Translations under genes and position numbers: made by a program
Shown here: in pieces, positions 52,860 through 60,658 of the stretch
How positions within the stretch are numbered: position 1 is the first letter of the stretch
Layout of the letters: each line of letters opens with the position of its first letter
Assembly (NCBI RefSeq): GCF_024281235.1
Contig: NZ_JAHWXY010000005.1
Coordinates: 124,001-188,000, forward strand
DNA from: Shinella daejeonensis
Lineage (GTDB): Bacteria; Pseudomonadota; Alphaproteobacteria; Rhizobiales; Rhizobiaceae
DNA length: 64,000 nucleotides
Reading direction: 5' to 3'
Notes under the pieces: generated by a model
Database searches by the model: none
Told to the model about the DNA's origin: nothing
What the model saw: only the letters and a program-made list of their open reading frames with translations

Positions 52860-54611
52860 ATGCACCTGCGTAAAACGATGGCTTCCCTTCAACTCGGCGG
52901 CTGGCCGACGGTCCTGCGCATGCTGTTCATCCATCGTGGCCGTTTTGCATTGGCCATATTCCTGTCGCTTGCGGGCATCGGGCTTTCGATAACCGTGCCG
53001 ATCCTCTCACAGAAGATCATCGACAGCGTCATGGTGGGCAAGGATGGCCGGGCCGCGGTGGTTTTTGCAGGCATTGCGATTCTCGCCGCCGCGGTCCGGC
53101 ATCTTGGCGCGCGCTGGCAGAACAGGATCACGAACGATCTCGAGGCGCGGCTGACCGCACGACTGTCGAAGCGCATCTATATCCGGATGATGCGGATCCC
53201 TTTCGAGGGATCCGCTGCCGCGACCGGTAATTCGATCAACCTGCTCAATGAATCCCAGCGTGTGGCGACATTCGTGTTATCGGCGGCGCCCAACTTCCTC
53301 TTCACGATCATAGGTGCGGTCGTCTCCTTCGCCGTCGCCGTTTATTATGACTACCTTATCTGTCTGCTGGCGGCTGCGGTCGCGGCGGTATTCGCCCTGT
53401 TTGCCCGAAATACCAATGCGCAGCTCGGCGAGGCGAGCCGTGCGAGTTTCAGGCTGAACAGCGTCCTGCAAGGCGCCACCTCCGAGACCGTCAACAACCT
53501 GCGGGCCATAAAATCCAACGCCGTCGAGCATTTTTTCATCCGGCGGTGGATGACCAGGTCTTCCGAGGCTATCGCCGCGCGCTGGCGCATTCTCAACCTG
53601 TCGCATTCGTATACGTTCACGCTGGGCCTGCTGACGGAAATCCTGACGTTGCTCGTCGTACTGGTCGGCTGTCTGCGTATCCTGAACGGCGACCTGACCA
53701 TCGGCGGACTGCTGGCGCTTCAGTTGCTCATCACCAGGGCGGTCATGCCGATGCTCACGAGCGCCGGCATTCTCATCCAGTTCCATTCCGTCAGCACCAC
53801 CGTTGCCGCGCTTGCGGCATTTCTCAAACGCGAGCCGGAGCGCGCCAACCGCGCGCCGCCCCATAGGCCCCCCCATCTCGGCGCCGTTTCGATCGAAGGG
53901 TTGACGCTGGTATATCCCGGCACGGGGCGTCCCGCCTTGAAGGATATTTCCCTGAGCCTGCCGCCGACCGGCGTCGTCGCGATCGTCGGCCGCAACGGTT
54001 CGGGAAAATCGAGCCTGTTGCGAGCGGTGATCGGCCTTGAGCGCAGTTATGAAGGACGGGTGACGATCGGCGGGGTCGACGTCCGCTCCTGCGCGCCGAG
54101 ATGGTTACGCCACAGGTTCGGTGTCGTGGATCAGGAAACCTCGCTGTTTTCCGGTACCATTCGCGACAATATCCAGGCCGCGGTCGCACATCGTCTGACG
54201 GAAGAGGAGATCAGGACAGCGTTGCAGTTTTCCTCGGCCGAAACGTTCGTCGACAATCTGCCCGGCGGCCTGGATACGGAACTGCTTCCTGCGGCCCAGA
54301 ACCTTTCGGGTGGCCAGCGTCAGCGGCTGGCCATCTCGCGGGCCGTTTCGCGCAAGCCCGAAGTCGCGGTTTTCGACGAGCCGACCTCGGCGCTCGACGC
54401 GGAACAGGCCCTGGCGCTCGAACGCAGGATGCTGGCCATGGGCCGGGATCGCCTTGTCATCCTTGTGACCCATCACCTGTTTTCGGCGCGCGCGGCCGAT
54501 ATGATCGTCGTGCTTGACGAGGGCACAGTCGCAGGAACCGGGAGCCATGATTGGCTGCTGGAAAGCTGTGATCCCTACAAGTCGCTCTGGCGTGACTATG
54601 TGCGGGCATGA
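52860..54611 (+). CDS. ABC exporter, HlyB/LapB-like permease-ATPase without peptidase domain
   Basis: A 583-residue exporter half: six membrane helices in residues 20-300 (LAIFLSLAGIGLSITVPILSQKIIDSVM at the start, the NSINLLNESQRVATF linker), then an ATPase with Walker A GRNGSGKSS, signature LSGGQRQRLAISRA and Walker B VAVFDEPTSALD. The C39 peptidase domain of peptide exporters is absent, as in type I secretion ATPases. No membrane-fusion partner or substrate gene is next to it. The iron box before it suggests export linked to iron or haem. Confidence 0.83.
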   Translation: MHLRKTMASLQLGGWPTVLRMLFIHRGRFALAIFLSLAGIGLSITVPILSQKIIDSVMVGKDGRAAVVFAGIAILAAAVRHLGARWQNRITNDLEARLTARLSKRIYIRMMRIPFEGSAAATGNSINLLNESQRVATFVLSAAPNFLFTIIGAVVSFAVAVYYDYLICLLAAAVAAVFALFARNTNAQLGEASRASFRLNSVLQGATSETVNNLRAIKSNAVEHFFIRRWMTRSSEAIAARWRILNLSHSYTFTLGLLTEILTLLVVLVGCLRILNGDLTIGGLLALQLLITRAVMPMLTSAGILIQFHSVSTTVAALAAFLKREPERANRAPPHRPPHLGAVSIEGLTLVYPGTGRPALKDISLSLPPTGVVAIVGRNGSGKSSLLRAVIGLERSYEGRVTIGGVDVRSCAPRWLRHRFGVVDQETSLFSGTIRDNIQAAVAHRLTEEEIRTALQFSSAETFVDNLPGGLDTELLPAAQNLSGGQRQRLAISRAVSRKPEVAVFDEPTSALDAEQALALERRMLAMGRDRLVILVTHHLFSARAADMIVVLDEGTVAGTGSHDWLLESCDPYKSLWRDYVRA

Positions 54612-54658
54612 TCGGGCGGCCGGACTGTTGTCGAGGAGTGTCATTGGGAAAGGATTAC

Positions 54659-54690
54659 GGGCGGGGCCGCCTTGCAAAGGGTCCCCGCCC
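54659..54690. terminator. Hairpin between convergent exporter and receptor genes
   Basis: GGGCGGGG (54659-54666) and CCCCGCCC (54683-54690) can pair around a 16-base loop in the 102-base convergent gap. There is no strong T-run, so it may act as a weak two-way terminator only. Confidence 0.45.
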
Positions 54691-54713
54691 GCCCGTGTCG
54701 CCTGAGGCCCGGA

Positions 54714-56882
54714 TCAGAACTTGACCCGCGCCGTCACCTCGATGCTGCGGCCGGTACCCGGCAGTTCGCCGAATGTTGCGCGATATTCCTTGTTCAGGAT
54801 GTTGTTGAAGTTCAATGAGAAGCTGAGGCGGTCATTCTCGCCGTAGCTGCCGCCGAACGCCAGGTTGAGCGTTCCCCAGCCGGGAAGTTTCTCGGTGACG
54901 AGACGGCCATTGTCCAGCGAGGTCTGCTTGTTGGCGACCGCACCGCGCACGAAGACGTCCGCCCAGACCGGCGTATCGTGCCAGTCGCCCTCGTAGCGCA
55001 GGCCGATGCGGCCGGACAGCGCCGGCGTGTCGCTGTTATAGGTGGAGAAGGTGGCATAATCCAGTTCGCGGCGGATCCATGCTCCGCTGACATAGGGCGC
55101 AAAGCCGCTGTTGCCGAACTCGTATTCGGCCAGTAGCTCGAGGCCGAAGGTCGTCGCCCGGTCGGCGTTGACATAGACCGAGGAGCCTGCGCCCAGGCAG
55201 GAGCCGACGGGTGCGCCCATGCCCGTGCAAGGCGCCGTGGCAATATAGTTCTTCGCCCGGGTGTAGAAGGCGCCGGCGTCGAATGTCAGGCCGTTGTCCT
55301 CATAGCGCGCGCCGATCTCGAAGTTGCGGGCCGTCTCGGAATCAAGCGCCGGATTGCCGTAGATCGTCTGACCGCCGGCCGTCGAGGTGCTGAAGAGTTG
55401 CAGCAGCGTCGGCGTGATATAGCCTTCCGAATAGCCGGCCCGAAGGGTCAGCGGATCGAAAGGACGCCAGGTGATGCCGAGCGAGGAAAGAAGCTGCGTG
55501 TCGTTCTCTCCCTCCCAGCCGGCGCGGGCAGCCTCCGTGGTCCTGTCCAGTTCGGTACGGATATGGCTGAGCCGCAGGCCGGAGATCAGCGTCAGATCGT
55601 CGGTGAGGCTCCATTCGTCCTGGGCATAGAGCGAGAAAGTGTCGATATGGGCCTTGTCGTAACTGTTCCGGATCAGCGGCGGGGGCGGCGGGTTCGGCCG
55701 GATGGTGGTGACCGTCCGTGAGGTTTTCCGGGTGGTCAGACTATCGGAAAGATACTGTGCGCCGACGATCGTCTTGTGGTTTTCCAGAAGATCGAGATCG
55801 ACCTGCGTGTTCATCCCGTAGTTCGTGATGCGGTCGTCCGAAGTCGAGGTGGAATCGACCGTGATGATGGGCATGGGCGAAGCCAGAAGCTCATTTCGGA
55901 AAAGCCGATCGATCGTCTGATAGTAGAGGTCGACGTGGATCTTCCGGACGGTCTCGCTGATGTCGTCGCCGTCATAGTAAAGGCCGACCTTGCGGCGGTC
56001 ACGCTTCGGCAGGTCGATCAGGAATTTCTGCGTATTGGGTGGCAGGGCGGTCGGCCGCCCCTCGCTTTCCAACTCGTGCTGCTCGAATTTCAATGCCAGG
56101 TAATGATTATCGCTGTCGCCGAAGCGATAGCCGAGATGCCCGTAGATGTTGCGGTTGTTGAAGGTGGTGTGGTCGAGTTCGCCCGTCGCCGAGTAAATCC
56201 CCTTGGCGACACGGCGGTTCTTGTGGTCGTCGGCCGAAACCGAAAAGCGATAGTCGAAGCCATCCTTGCTGCCGGACGCCGCCGTCCAGCCCTGCCAGCC
56301 GCGCGAGCCGGAGGAATAGGTGCCGCCGGCTTCGATCTGGATCGGCTTGTCGGCGCCCTTCTTCGTCACGATGTTGACGACGCCGCCGATCGCCTTGGCG
56401 CCGTAAAGCACCGAGGACGGTCCCTTGACCACTTCGATGCGTTCGACAGCGGCCGGATCGATCAGCAGCGGCGTACCGTAGGTGCTGTGATCGGTGATCT
56501 CCTGTCCGTCGACGAGGATCGTCACGCGCCGCGAGCTTTCGCCGCGGATACGCAGCCGCTTCATGCCGGCAATCGATTCGTCCGCCACTTCGACGCCGGG
56601 CACATCGCGCAGGAGTTCGGCGATGCTGTCGGCCGGGCGGCGTTCGATTTCCTTTTCATCGATCACCGCCACGGAGCGCGGATTGTCCTTGATGGCAAGC
56701 TCCGTGCGCGTGCCGACGACGGTGACCGTATCGAGCCATGTCCCCCCGTCGACATTGCCGATCTCCTGCGCCAGCGCCGGGAAAAGGCCGGAAGGCGCGG
56801 TGGAAAGCAGAAGCGCGATCGACAGCCTGCGCCACGCGCACATCGGCCATCCCTCGCGGATCGCGATGGAATATGTTGTCAT
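54714..56882 (-). CDS. TonB-dependent outer-membrane receptor, probable haem or siderophore receptor
   Basis: A 722-residue receptor. A signal peptide covers about residues 14-39 (WRRLSIALLLS...ALAQ), the TonB box region is LDTVTVVGTRTEL, and the plug has DNPRSVAVIDEKEIERRPADSIAELLRDVPGVEV and VERIEVVKGPSSVLYGAKAIGGVVNIVTKKG. The barrel carries NPALDSETARNFEIGARYEDNG, a motif of haem and vitamin B12 type receptors, and ends VKF. GAGAGGG precedes the ATG at 56882. It shares the operon with a small four-cysteine protein. Confidence 0.88.
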   Translation of the reverse strand: MTTYSIAIREGWPMCAWRRLSIALLLSTAPSGLFPALAQEIGNVDGGTWLDTVTVVGTRTELAIKDNPRSVAVIDEKEIERRPADSIAELLRDVPGVEVADESIAGMKRLRIRGESSRRVTILVDGQEITDHSTYGTPLLIDPAAVERIEVVKGPSSVLYGAKAIGGVVNIVTKKGADKPIQIEAGGTYSSGSRGWQGWTAASGSKDGFDYRFSVSADDHKNRRVAKGIYSATGELDHTTFNNRNIYGHLGYRFGDSDNHYLALKFEQHELESEGRPTALPPNTQKFLIDLPKRDRRKVGLYYDGDDISETVRKIHVDLYYQTIDRLFRNELLASPMPIITVDSTSTSDDRITNYGMNTQVDLDLLENHKTIVGAQYLSDSLTTRKTSRTVTTIRPNPPPPPLIRNSYDKAHIDTFSLYAQDEWSLTDDLTLISGLRLSHIRTELDRTTEAARAGWEGENDTQLLSSLGITWRPFDPLTLRAGYSEGYITPTLLQLFSTSTAGGQTIYGNPALDSETARNFEIGARYEDNGLTFDAGAFYTRAKNYIATAPCTGMGAPVGSCLGAGSSVYVNADRATTFGLELLAEYEFGNSGFAPYVSGAWIRRELDYATFSTYNSDTPALSGRIGLRYEGDWHDTPVWADVFVRGAVANKQTSLDNGRLVTEKLPGWGTLNLAFGGSYGENDRLSFSLNFNNILNKEYRATFGELPGTGRSIEVTARVKF

Positions 56883-56923
56883 TTACCCTCTCCGTTACTG
56901 CGGCGATTGCCCTGATCGAGCCG

Positions 56924-57310
56924 CTACTCGCCGCTTTCGGTCATGTCTTGTGTCGATGTCGTGCAGTAATGTCTCTGCCCGGCCTCCGGCGGCGGCAAAC
57001 GCTCCAGCGCCTGGCGGCAGTCCTCGGCGTTTTGCTGCCTGCTGACGCTCGCCTGCTCCCCGTCGAGGCTGACCAGCAGGTCGTGGCGCTGCGCGTCCTT
57101 CGGCGGGTCGTGATCGAAGTAGGTGAATTCGGCAGCGCTACGGAAGCACCCGGCCTCCCGGGTCTCGGTACTCTCGCTGCTTTCCAGAATCGGGCGAATG
57201 CGCTCCAACCGCTCGATACATTCCTCCTGCGTGTCGATATTGACGAAGCTGGAGGAAATATCCCCATTGGGAAGCATGGTCAGGATGATCATGACGACGG
57301 TGGCGTTCAT
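56924..57310 (-). CDS. Uncharacterised 128-residue protein with four cysteines
   Basis: I do not recognise this protein. The first 14 residues (MNATVVMIILTMLP) are hydrophobic but too short for a clear signal peptide. Four Cys (31, 55, 98, 116) are spaced for two disulfides or a metal site; the rest is rich in Glu, Arg and Ser. TAGGAG lies eight bases before the ATG. It is 41 bases upstream of the TonB receptor gene on the same strand, so it is probably co-transcribed with it and may be a periplasmic partner. Confidence 0.6.
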   Translation of the reverse strand: MNATVVMIILTMLPNGDISSSFVNIDTQEECIERLERIRPILESSESTETREAGCFRSAAEFTYFDHDPPKDAQRHDLLVSLDGEQASVSRQQNAEDCRQALERLPPPEAGQRHYCTTSTQDMTESGE

Positions 57311-57341
57311 AGGGTGCTCCTAGCGGCAATTCCAGCAGGCG

Positions 57342-57356
57342 TGAACAGCGCATTCA
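57342..57356. promoter_or_regulatory. Single TGA-N9-TCA match upstream of the four-cysteine gene
   Basis: TGAACAGCGCATTCA fits the iron-box pattern 32 bases before the start at 57310, but its centre is GC-rich, unlike the other boxes, and such a match arises by chance about once per 4 kb. Low confidence. Confidence 0.3.
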
Positions 57357-57426
57357 TATCTGGAATTCAATAAAACCAACGAGATAGGGGATTTGGTGGA
57401 TATTTCCGGATCCACCGCAAAAGGCC

Positions 57427-58110
57427 CTATGCAGACAGAGGGAACGGCTGGACCGGATTGGCGCATTGCATTCGTCCGGAATCGACGATGGCGAAGGCAT
57501 GGCCGACGGTTGCCGGATCCCGAAGCGTGCGCAGCGTCATCAGGGCGACATCCTCGCGGTGGACGACGCCGTGCATTTCAGGATCCGTCGACAGGATCGC
57601 CTCACCGGTTGCCGGCTCGGAAATCAGGCCCCCCGGCCGAAGGATCGTCCAGTCGAGGCCGCTTCGGCGCAAGGTGTCCTCCGCCCGGGTCTTGGCGTCA
57701 ACGGCCGCTCCGAAGGCGGAGATAGCGCGCGCCGAGCGGAAAGGCGCCATCTCGCCGCAACCGATCGAGGTGATGAGCACGACGCGGCGCGTGCGGCCAC
57801 TGTCGACGGCCGCCCTGACGACGTTGATATTGCCTTCGTCGTCGGCGCGGCGACCGTCCTGCGCCCGTCCGCCGAGCGTCGAGACGATATCGATGTCGCC
57901 TGGCGTGCCGGCGATCGCGCGCGCGACGTCCTCGGACGAAAGCGCATCGCCGCGCAGGAGGGTCGCACCGATCGCCTGAAGAGCCTCGACGGTGGAGCCG
58001 GGCCGCACGAAAGCCGTGACTGCGCGGCCCTGCGCACGGGCATGGCGGGCGAGTTCCAACCCGACGCCCCGGGTCGCGCCGAAAATGAGCAGCGTCCCCC
58101 TGTCAGGCAT
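57427..58110 (-). CDS. NAD(P)-binding SDR-like protein, ChuY-like anaerobilin reductase candidate
   Basis: A 227-residue atypical SDR of the NmrA/biliverdin-reductase type: LLIFGATRGVGLELARHA at residues 7-24 binds the cofactor, then VLITSIGCGE, TRAEDTLRRSGLDWTILRPGGL. The start MPDRGTLL overlaps the HutX stop by eight bases. In enterobacteria the genes chuW, chuX and chuY lie in this same order; ChuY reduces anaerobilin, the product of ChuW. The identity here rests on fold and position; specific ChuY residues were not checked. Confidence 0.7.
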   Translation of the reverse strand: MPDRGTLLIFGATRGVGLELARHARAQGRAVTAFVRPGSTVEALQAIGATLLRGDALSSEDVARAIAGTPGDIDIVSTLGGRAQDGRRADDEGNINVVRAAVDSGRTRRVVLITSIGCGEMAPFRSARAISAFGAAVDAKTRAEDTLRRSGLDWTILRPGGLISEPATGEAILSTDPEMHGVVHREDVALMTLRTLRDPATVGHAFAIVDSGRMQCANPVQPFPLSA

Positions 58111-58636
58111 GGCCGGCGCTTTCGGCGAAGCGGGTTTCCAGCCGGTTGAAACGGTCAATCTGGTCCTGCTTCAGTCGGCGCTGTTCATCGCGGCCGACAT
58201 AGATCTTGAAGATCGTTTCGCCATCGGCATTGAAGAACTGCACCGACAGCGTATCGACGCCCATGAAGGGACGGCGAACGAGGAAGATCGACTTGCAGTT
58301 CTCGTGCCGCAGATGGCCGGAAAGGCCCTGGCCGCCGCCTTGCAGATTGTACATGCCGTGGCCGATCCTGCCCTTGGGCAGCGGGCCGGAAAACTCCACG
58401 ACGGCGTCCTTCGAGTGGCAAATGAAGGTGATGTCGCCCCAGTCGGCGATGTCGGTCAGAACGTCGACGAAATGCCGCCCGTCGATACGAGCAGCGCCGC
58501 CGGCCGGCACGCATTCGATCACCGTCTGCACCGGCACGTCATATTCCGTCGCAAGCGCCTCGAGGATGCCGTCCGGCTTCTCGGCGATGGCCTGTCGGAT
58601 GCGTTCGATCTTTTCCGCATGGTTGAGGGTCTGCAT
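58103..58636 (-). CDS. hutX: HutX/ChuX, cytoplasmic haem-binding carrier
   Basis: A 177-residue haem utilisation protein: IECVPAGGAARIDGRHFVDVLTDIADWGDITFICHSKDAVVEFSGP and the second-half LVRRPFMGVDTLSVQFFNADGETIFKIYVGRD are characteristic. It is known to bind haem and to hand it to the radical SAM enzyme HutW/ChuW. It follows hutW by 29 bases and overlaps the SDR gene after it. Confidence 0.9.
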   Translation of the reverse strand: MQTLNHAEKIERIRQAIAEKPDGILEALATEYDVPVQTVIECVPAGGAARIDGRHFVDVLTDIADWGDITFICHSKDAVVEFSGPLPKGRIGHGMYNLQGGGQGLSGHLRHENCKSIFLVRRPFMGVDTLSVQFFNADGETIFKIYVGRDEQRRLKQDQIDRFNRLETRFAESAGHA

Positions 58637-58665
58637 GGCGATACTCCGTTCAATGGATTGTTATG

Positions 58666-60048
58666 TCAGGCGGCGTTGTCGGTGGGACACAGTTGCGTCT
58701 GGAGGATTTCGTGGAAGGCGGAAATCAGGTTGGCGTACCAGAAGCGGCCCGCCACGGTGAGTTCGATGGTCTCGTCCTCAAGCGTGAGAAGACCGGCTTG
58801 CCGCCATTGCGCCAGCAACGGCGTGAACAGACCGGACGCGATCGCCCCGCCGGCGGCCTTCTCCAACCCGGCAAGATCGAGATGCCCGACCTCGAAGCCG
58901 GCGGTCACCCTGTCGCGCAGCGGCTGGATGGCGTCGCTGGCGCTCAGCATGCCGATCGGCTTTCGGCCGGCGTGCATGTCCTCGCCATAGCGTTGCAAAT
59001 CGCTCGTCAAGCCGTAGCTGTAGCGGCCGATCGAACCGCCGGCGCCCGAGCCGAAGGCGAGGCAATCGGCGCCTTCCTTGATCAGCATATTGTAGATATT
59101 GCGCTCGCGCGTCGTGCGCCCCCAGTGGTTGTTCGTGAGCTGACGCCAATTGCGGCGGCGGAAGAAATCCGCTCCTGCGCGATAGAGCGCGCCGATATCG
59201 CCAAGCCCTGCGGCGGCGGGAAACTTGCCGGCGGAAATCGCCTTGGACAGGGGCGTGCCGGGGATAAGATTAAGGCCGTAGAGATCGATGCCGTCGGGGG
59301 CGAGGGCGGCGGCCGTCTCCAGATCCTGATGCCAGACTTCGGGCGTCTGGCCAGGCAGGCCATAGATGAGGTCGATCACCAGGGCGGCGCGGTCGCGGTC
59401 GCGGATACCCTCGAGAAAGCGCACGGCTTCCTCGCGGCTTGCCCGCCGGCCCTGTCGCCGACGCACCTCGGTGTCGAAACTCTGGACGCCGATCGAGAAA
59501 CGATTCGCTCCGGCCTCGAGGCAGGCGTCGATTTTTTCCGGATCGAAATGGATGATGCGGCCCTCGACGGTGATTTCGCAGTCGGGAGCGAGCGGCAATT
59601 CTGCACGGACGGTCGCCAGCAGATCGGAAAGCTCCCTTGCCGAAAGCGCGGTCGGTGTTCCGCCGCCGAAGTAGACTGCATGGACCGGATTGTCGCGCAG
59701 GGCCGGCGCGCGCGCCTCGCGGCGTATCTCCTCGATGACGAGCTTGACGTAATCGGCGCCCGTCTGCGGCACATAGGCGTTGCGATAGAAGCCGCAGAAC
59801 AGGCAGTGATTGGCGCAGAAGGGTATATGGACATAGACAAGCCGCTTGCCGGGCCAGCTCGGGGCCGACAGGATTGCCCGCCACCGCGTCTCGATCTCTT
59901 CGGCGGGCAGCCGCTTCTTGCCGCGAAACGGCATGACGGCGGTGCGGCGCGCAAAGGCGTCGCTCAAGGGGTCGGGGCCGGCATCGTTCGCGTAGTAACG
60001 CGTCATGTCCGCGTGTGCTGCCATTTTTTGCCGTGCTTCCGTTTCCAT
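58666..60048 (-). CDS. hutW: HutW/ChuW, radical SAM methyltransferase for anaerobic haem degradation
   Basis: A 460-residue radical SAM enzyme. The iron-sulfur motif CxxxCxxC is Cys78, Cys82 and Cys85 in FCANHCLFCGF, followed by FGGGTPTALS, the SAM-binding GGTP region, and GVQSFDTEVRRRQGR and DLIYGLPGQTPEVWHQDL of the HemN-like class. ChuW opens haem with a methyl transfer to give anaerobilin and Fe(II), without oxygen. In a denitrifier this suits growth without oxygen. An iron box lies 66 bases upstream, and hutX and a ChuY-like gene follow. Confidence 0.9.
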   Translation of the reverse strand: METEARQKMAAHADMTRYYANDAGPDPLSDAFARRTAVMPFRGKKRLPAEEIETRWRAILSAPSWPGKRLVYVHIPFCANHCLFCGFYRNAYVPQTGADYVKLVIEEIRREARAPALRDNPVHAVYFGGGTPTALSARELSDLLATVRAELPLAPDCEITVEGRIIHFDPEKIDACLEAGANRFSIGVQSFDTEVRRRQGRRASREEAVRFLEGIRDRDRAALVIDLIYGLPGQTPEVWHQDLETAAALAPDGIDLYGLNLIPGTPLSKAISAGKFPAAAGLGDIGALYRAGADFFRRRNWRQLTNNHWGRTTRERNIYNMLIKEGADCLAFGSGAGGSIGRYSYGLTSDLQRYGEDMHAGRKPIGMLSASDAIQPLRDRVTAGFEVGHLDLAGLEKAAGGAIASGLFTPLLAQWRQAGLLTLEDETIELTVAGRFWYANLISAFHEILQTQLCPTDNAA

Positions 60049-60113
60049 AAGACCTGTCGCGGAGGCCGAACCTAAGGCAAAAAAACTTGAGTTGTTTGCT
60101 CCAGATCAAATTG

Positions 60114-60130
60114 ATGACTTTTATTGTCAT
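60114..60130. promoter_or_regulatory. TGA-N9-TCA iron box of the hutW operon
   Basis: ATGAC (60114-60118) and GTCAT (60126-60130) are inverted arms around an AT-rich centre, and TGA-N9-TCA is met at 60115-60129. It lies 66 bases before the hutW start. The 610-base gap from 60049 to the nrdA start holds this box and the cobalamin riboswitch, no gene. Confidence 0.65.
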
Positions 60131-60349
60131 GTTTTTTGGAGGGCGTGGCCCCGGCCAGCCGGCCGCGGAAGCGACGTTGTCATTCTCGGACAAGCGCTCA
60201 TCACCCCGTGCACACACGGCATACGATCTCGTCTGCAATGGAAAAGGAGGCTGTCGAGCGCGTCCTTTCAGCCCCACCGCAAGCACCCGGGATGTGGATT
60301 GAGAAACTAGATATTGACGCTTGCATCGCGTGCGGTTCAATATGCTGTG

Positions 60350-60540
60350 GTCACGGTTCTTCTGAGTCTGTCCGGACTCTGGAGCTAAGAGGGAAGCCAG
60401 TGCCCCGAATCCGGGAATGCTGGCGCTGCCCCCGCAACTGTAAGCAGCGAGTCGCTATCTCGTGAAACGCCACTGGTGTCGAGGCACCGGGAAGGCTGGA
60501 TAGCGATGACGACCTGTAAGCCAGGAGACCTGCCGTAACG
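60350..60540 (+). ncRNA. Cobalamin (AdoCbl) riboswitch in front of nrdA
   Basis: All hallmark elements are present: GGGAAGCCAGTG near 60391, the conserved GCCCCCGCAACTG (60427-60439), the CACTGG and GGGAAGG steps near 60470-60495, and the B12 box AGCCAGGAGACCTGCC at 60519-60534. Edges are estimated. The aptamer lies 119 bases before the nrdA start, enough for an expression platform. In this class coenzyme B12 binding normally shuts the gene off. Confidence 0.93.
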
Positions 60541-60658
60541 CCATGAACGAACCTCGGGCGGGGTGTCCCGGTGGTGCGCGTGCCTCTCGTGCGGCAGGGC
60601 CGTGCGCTTCCGGCATGCGTTGCCTCGCGCTCTCCGTCCACAACGCCACGGGGATACG

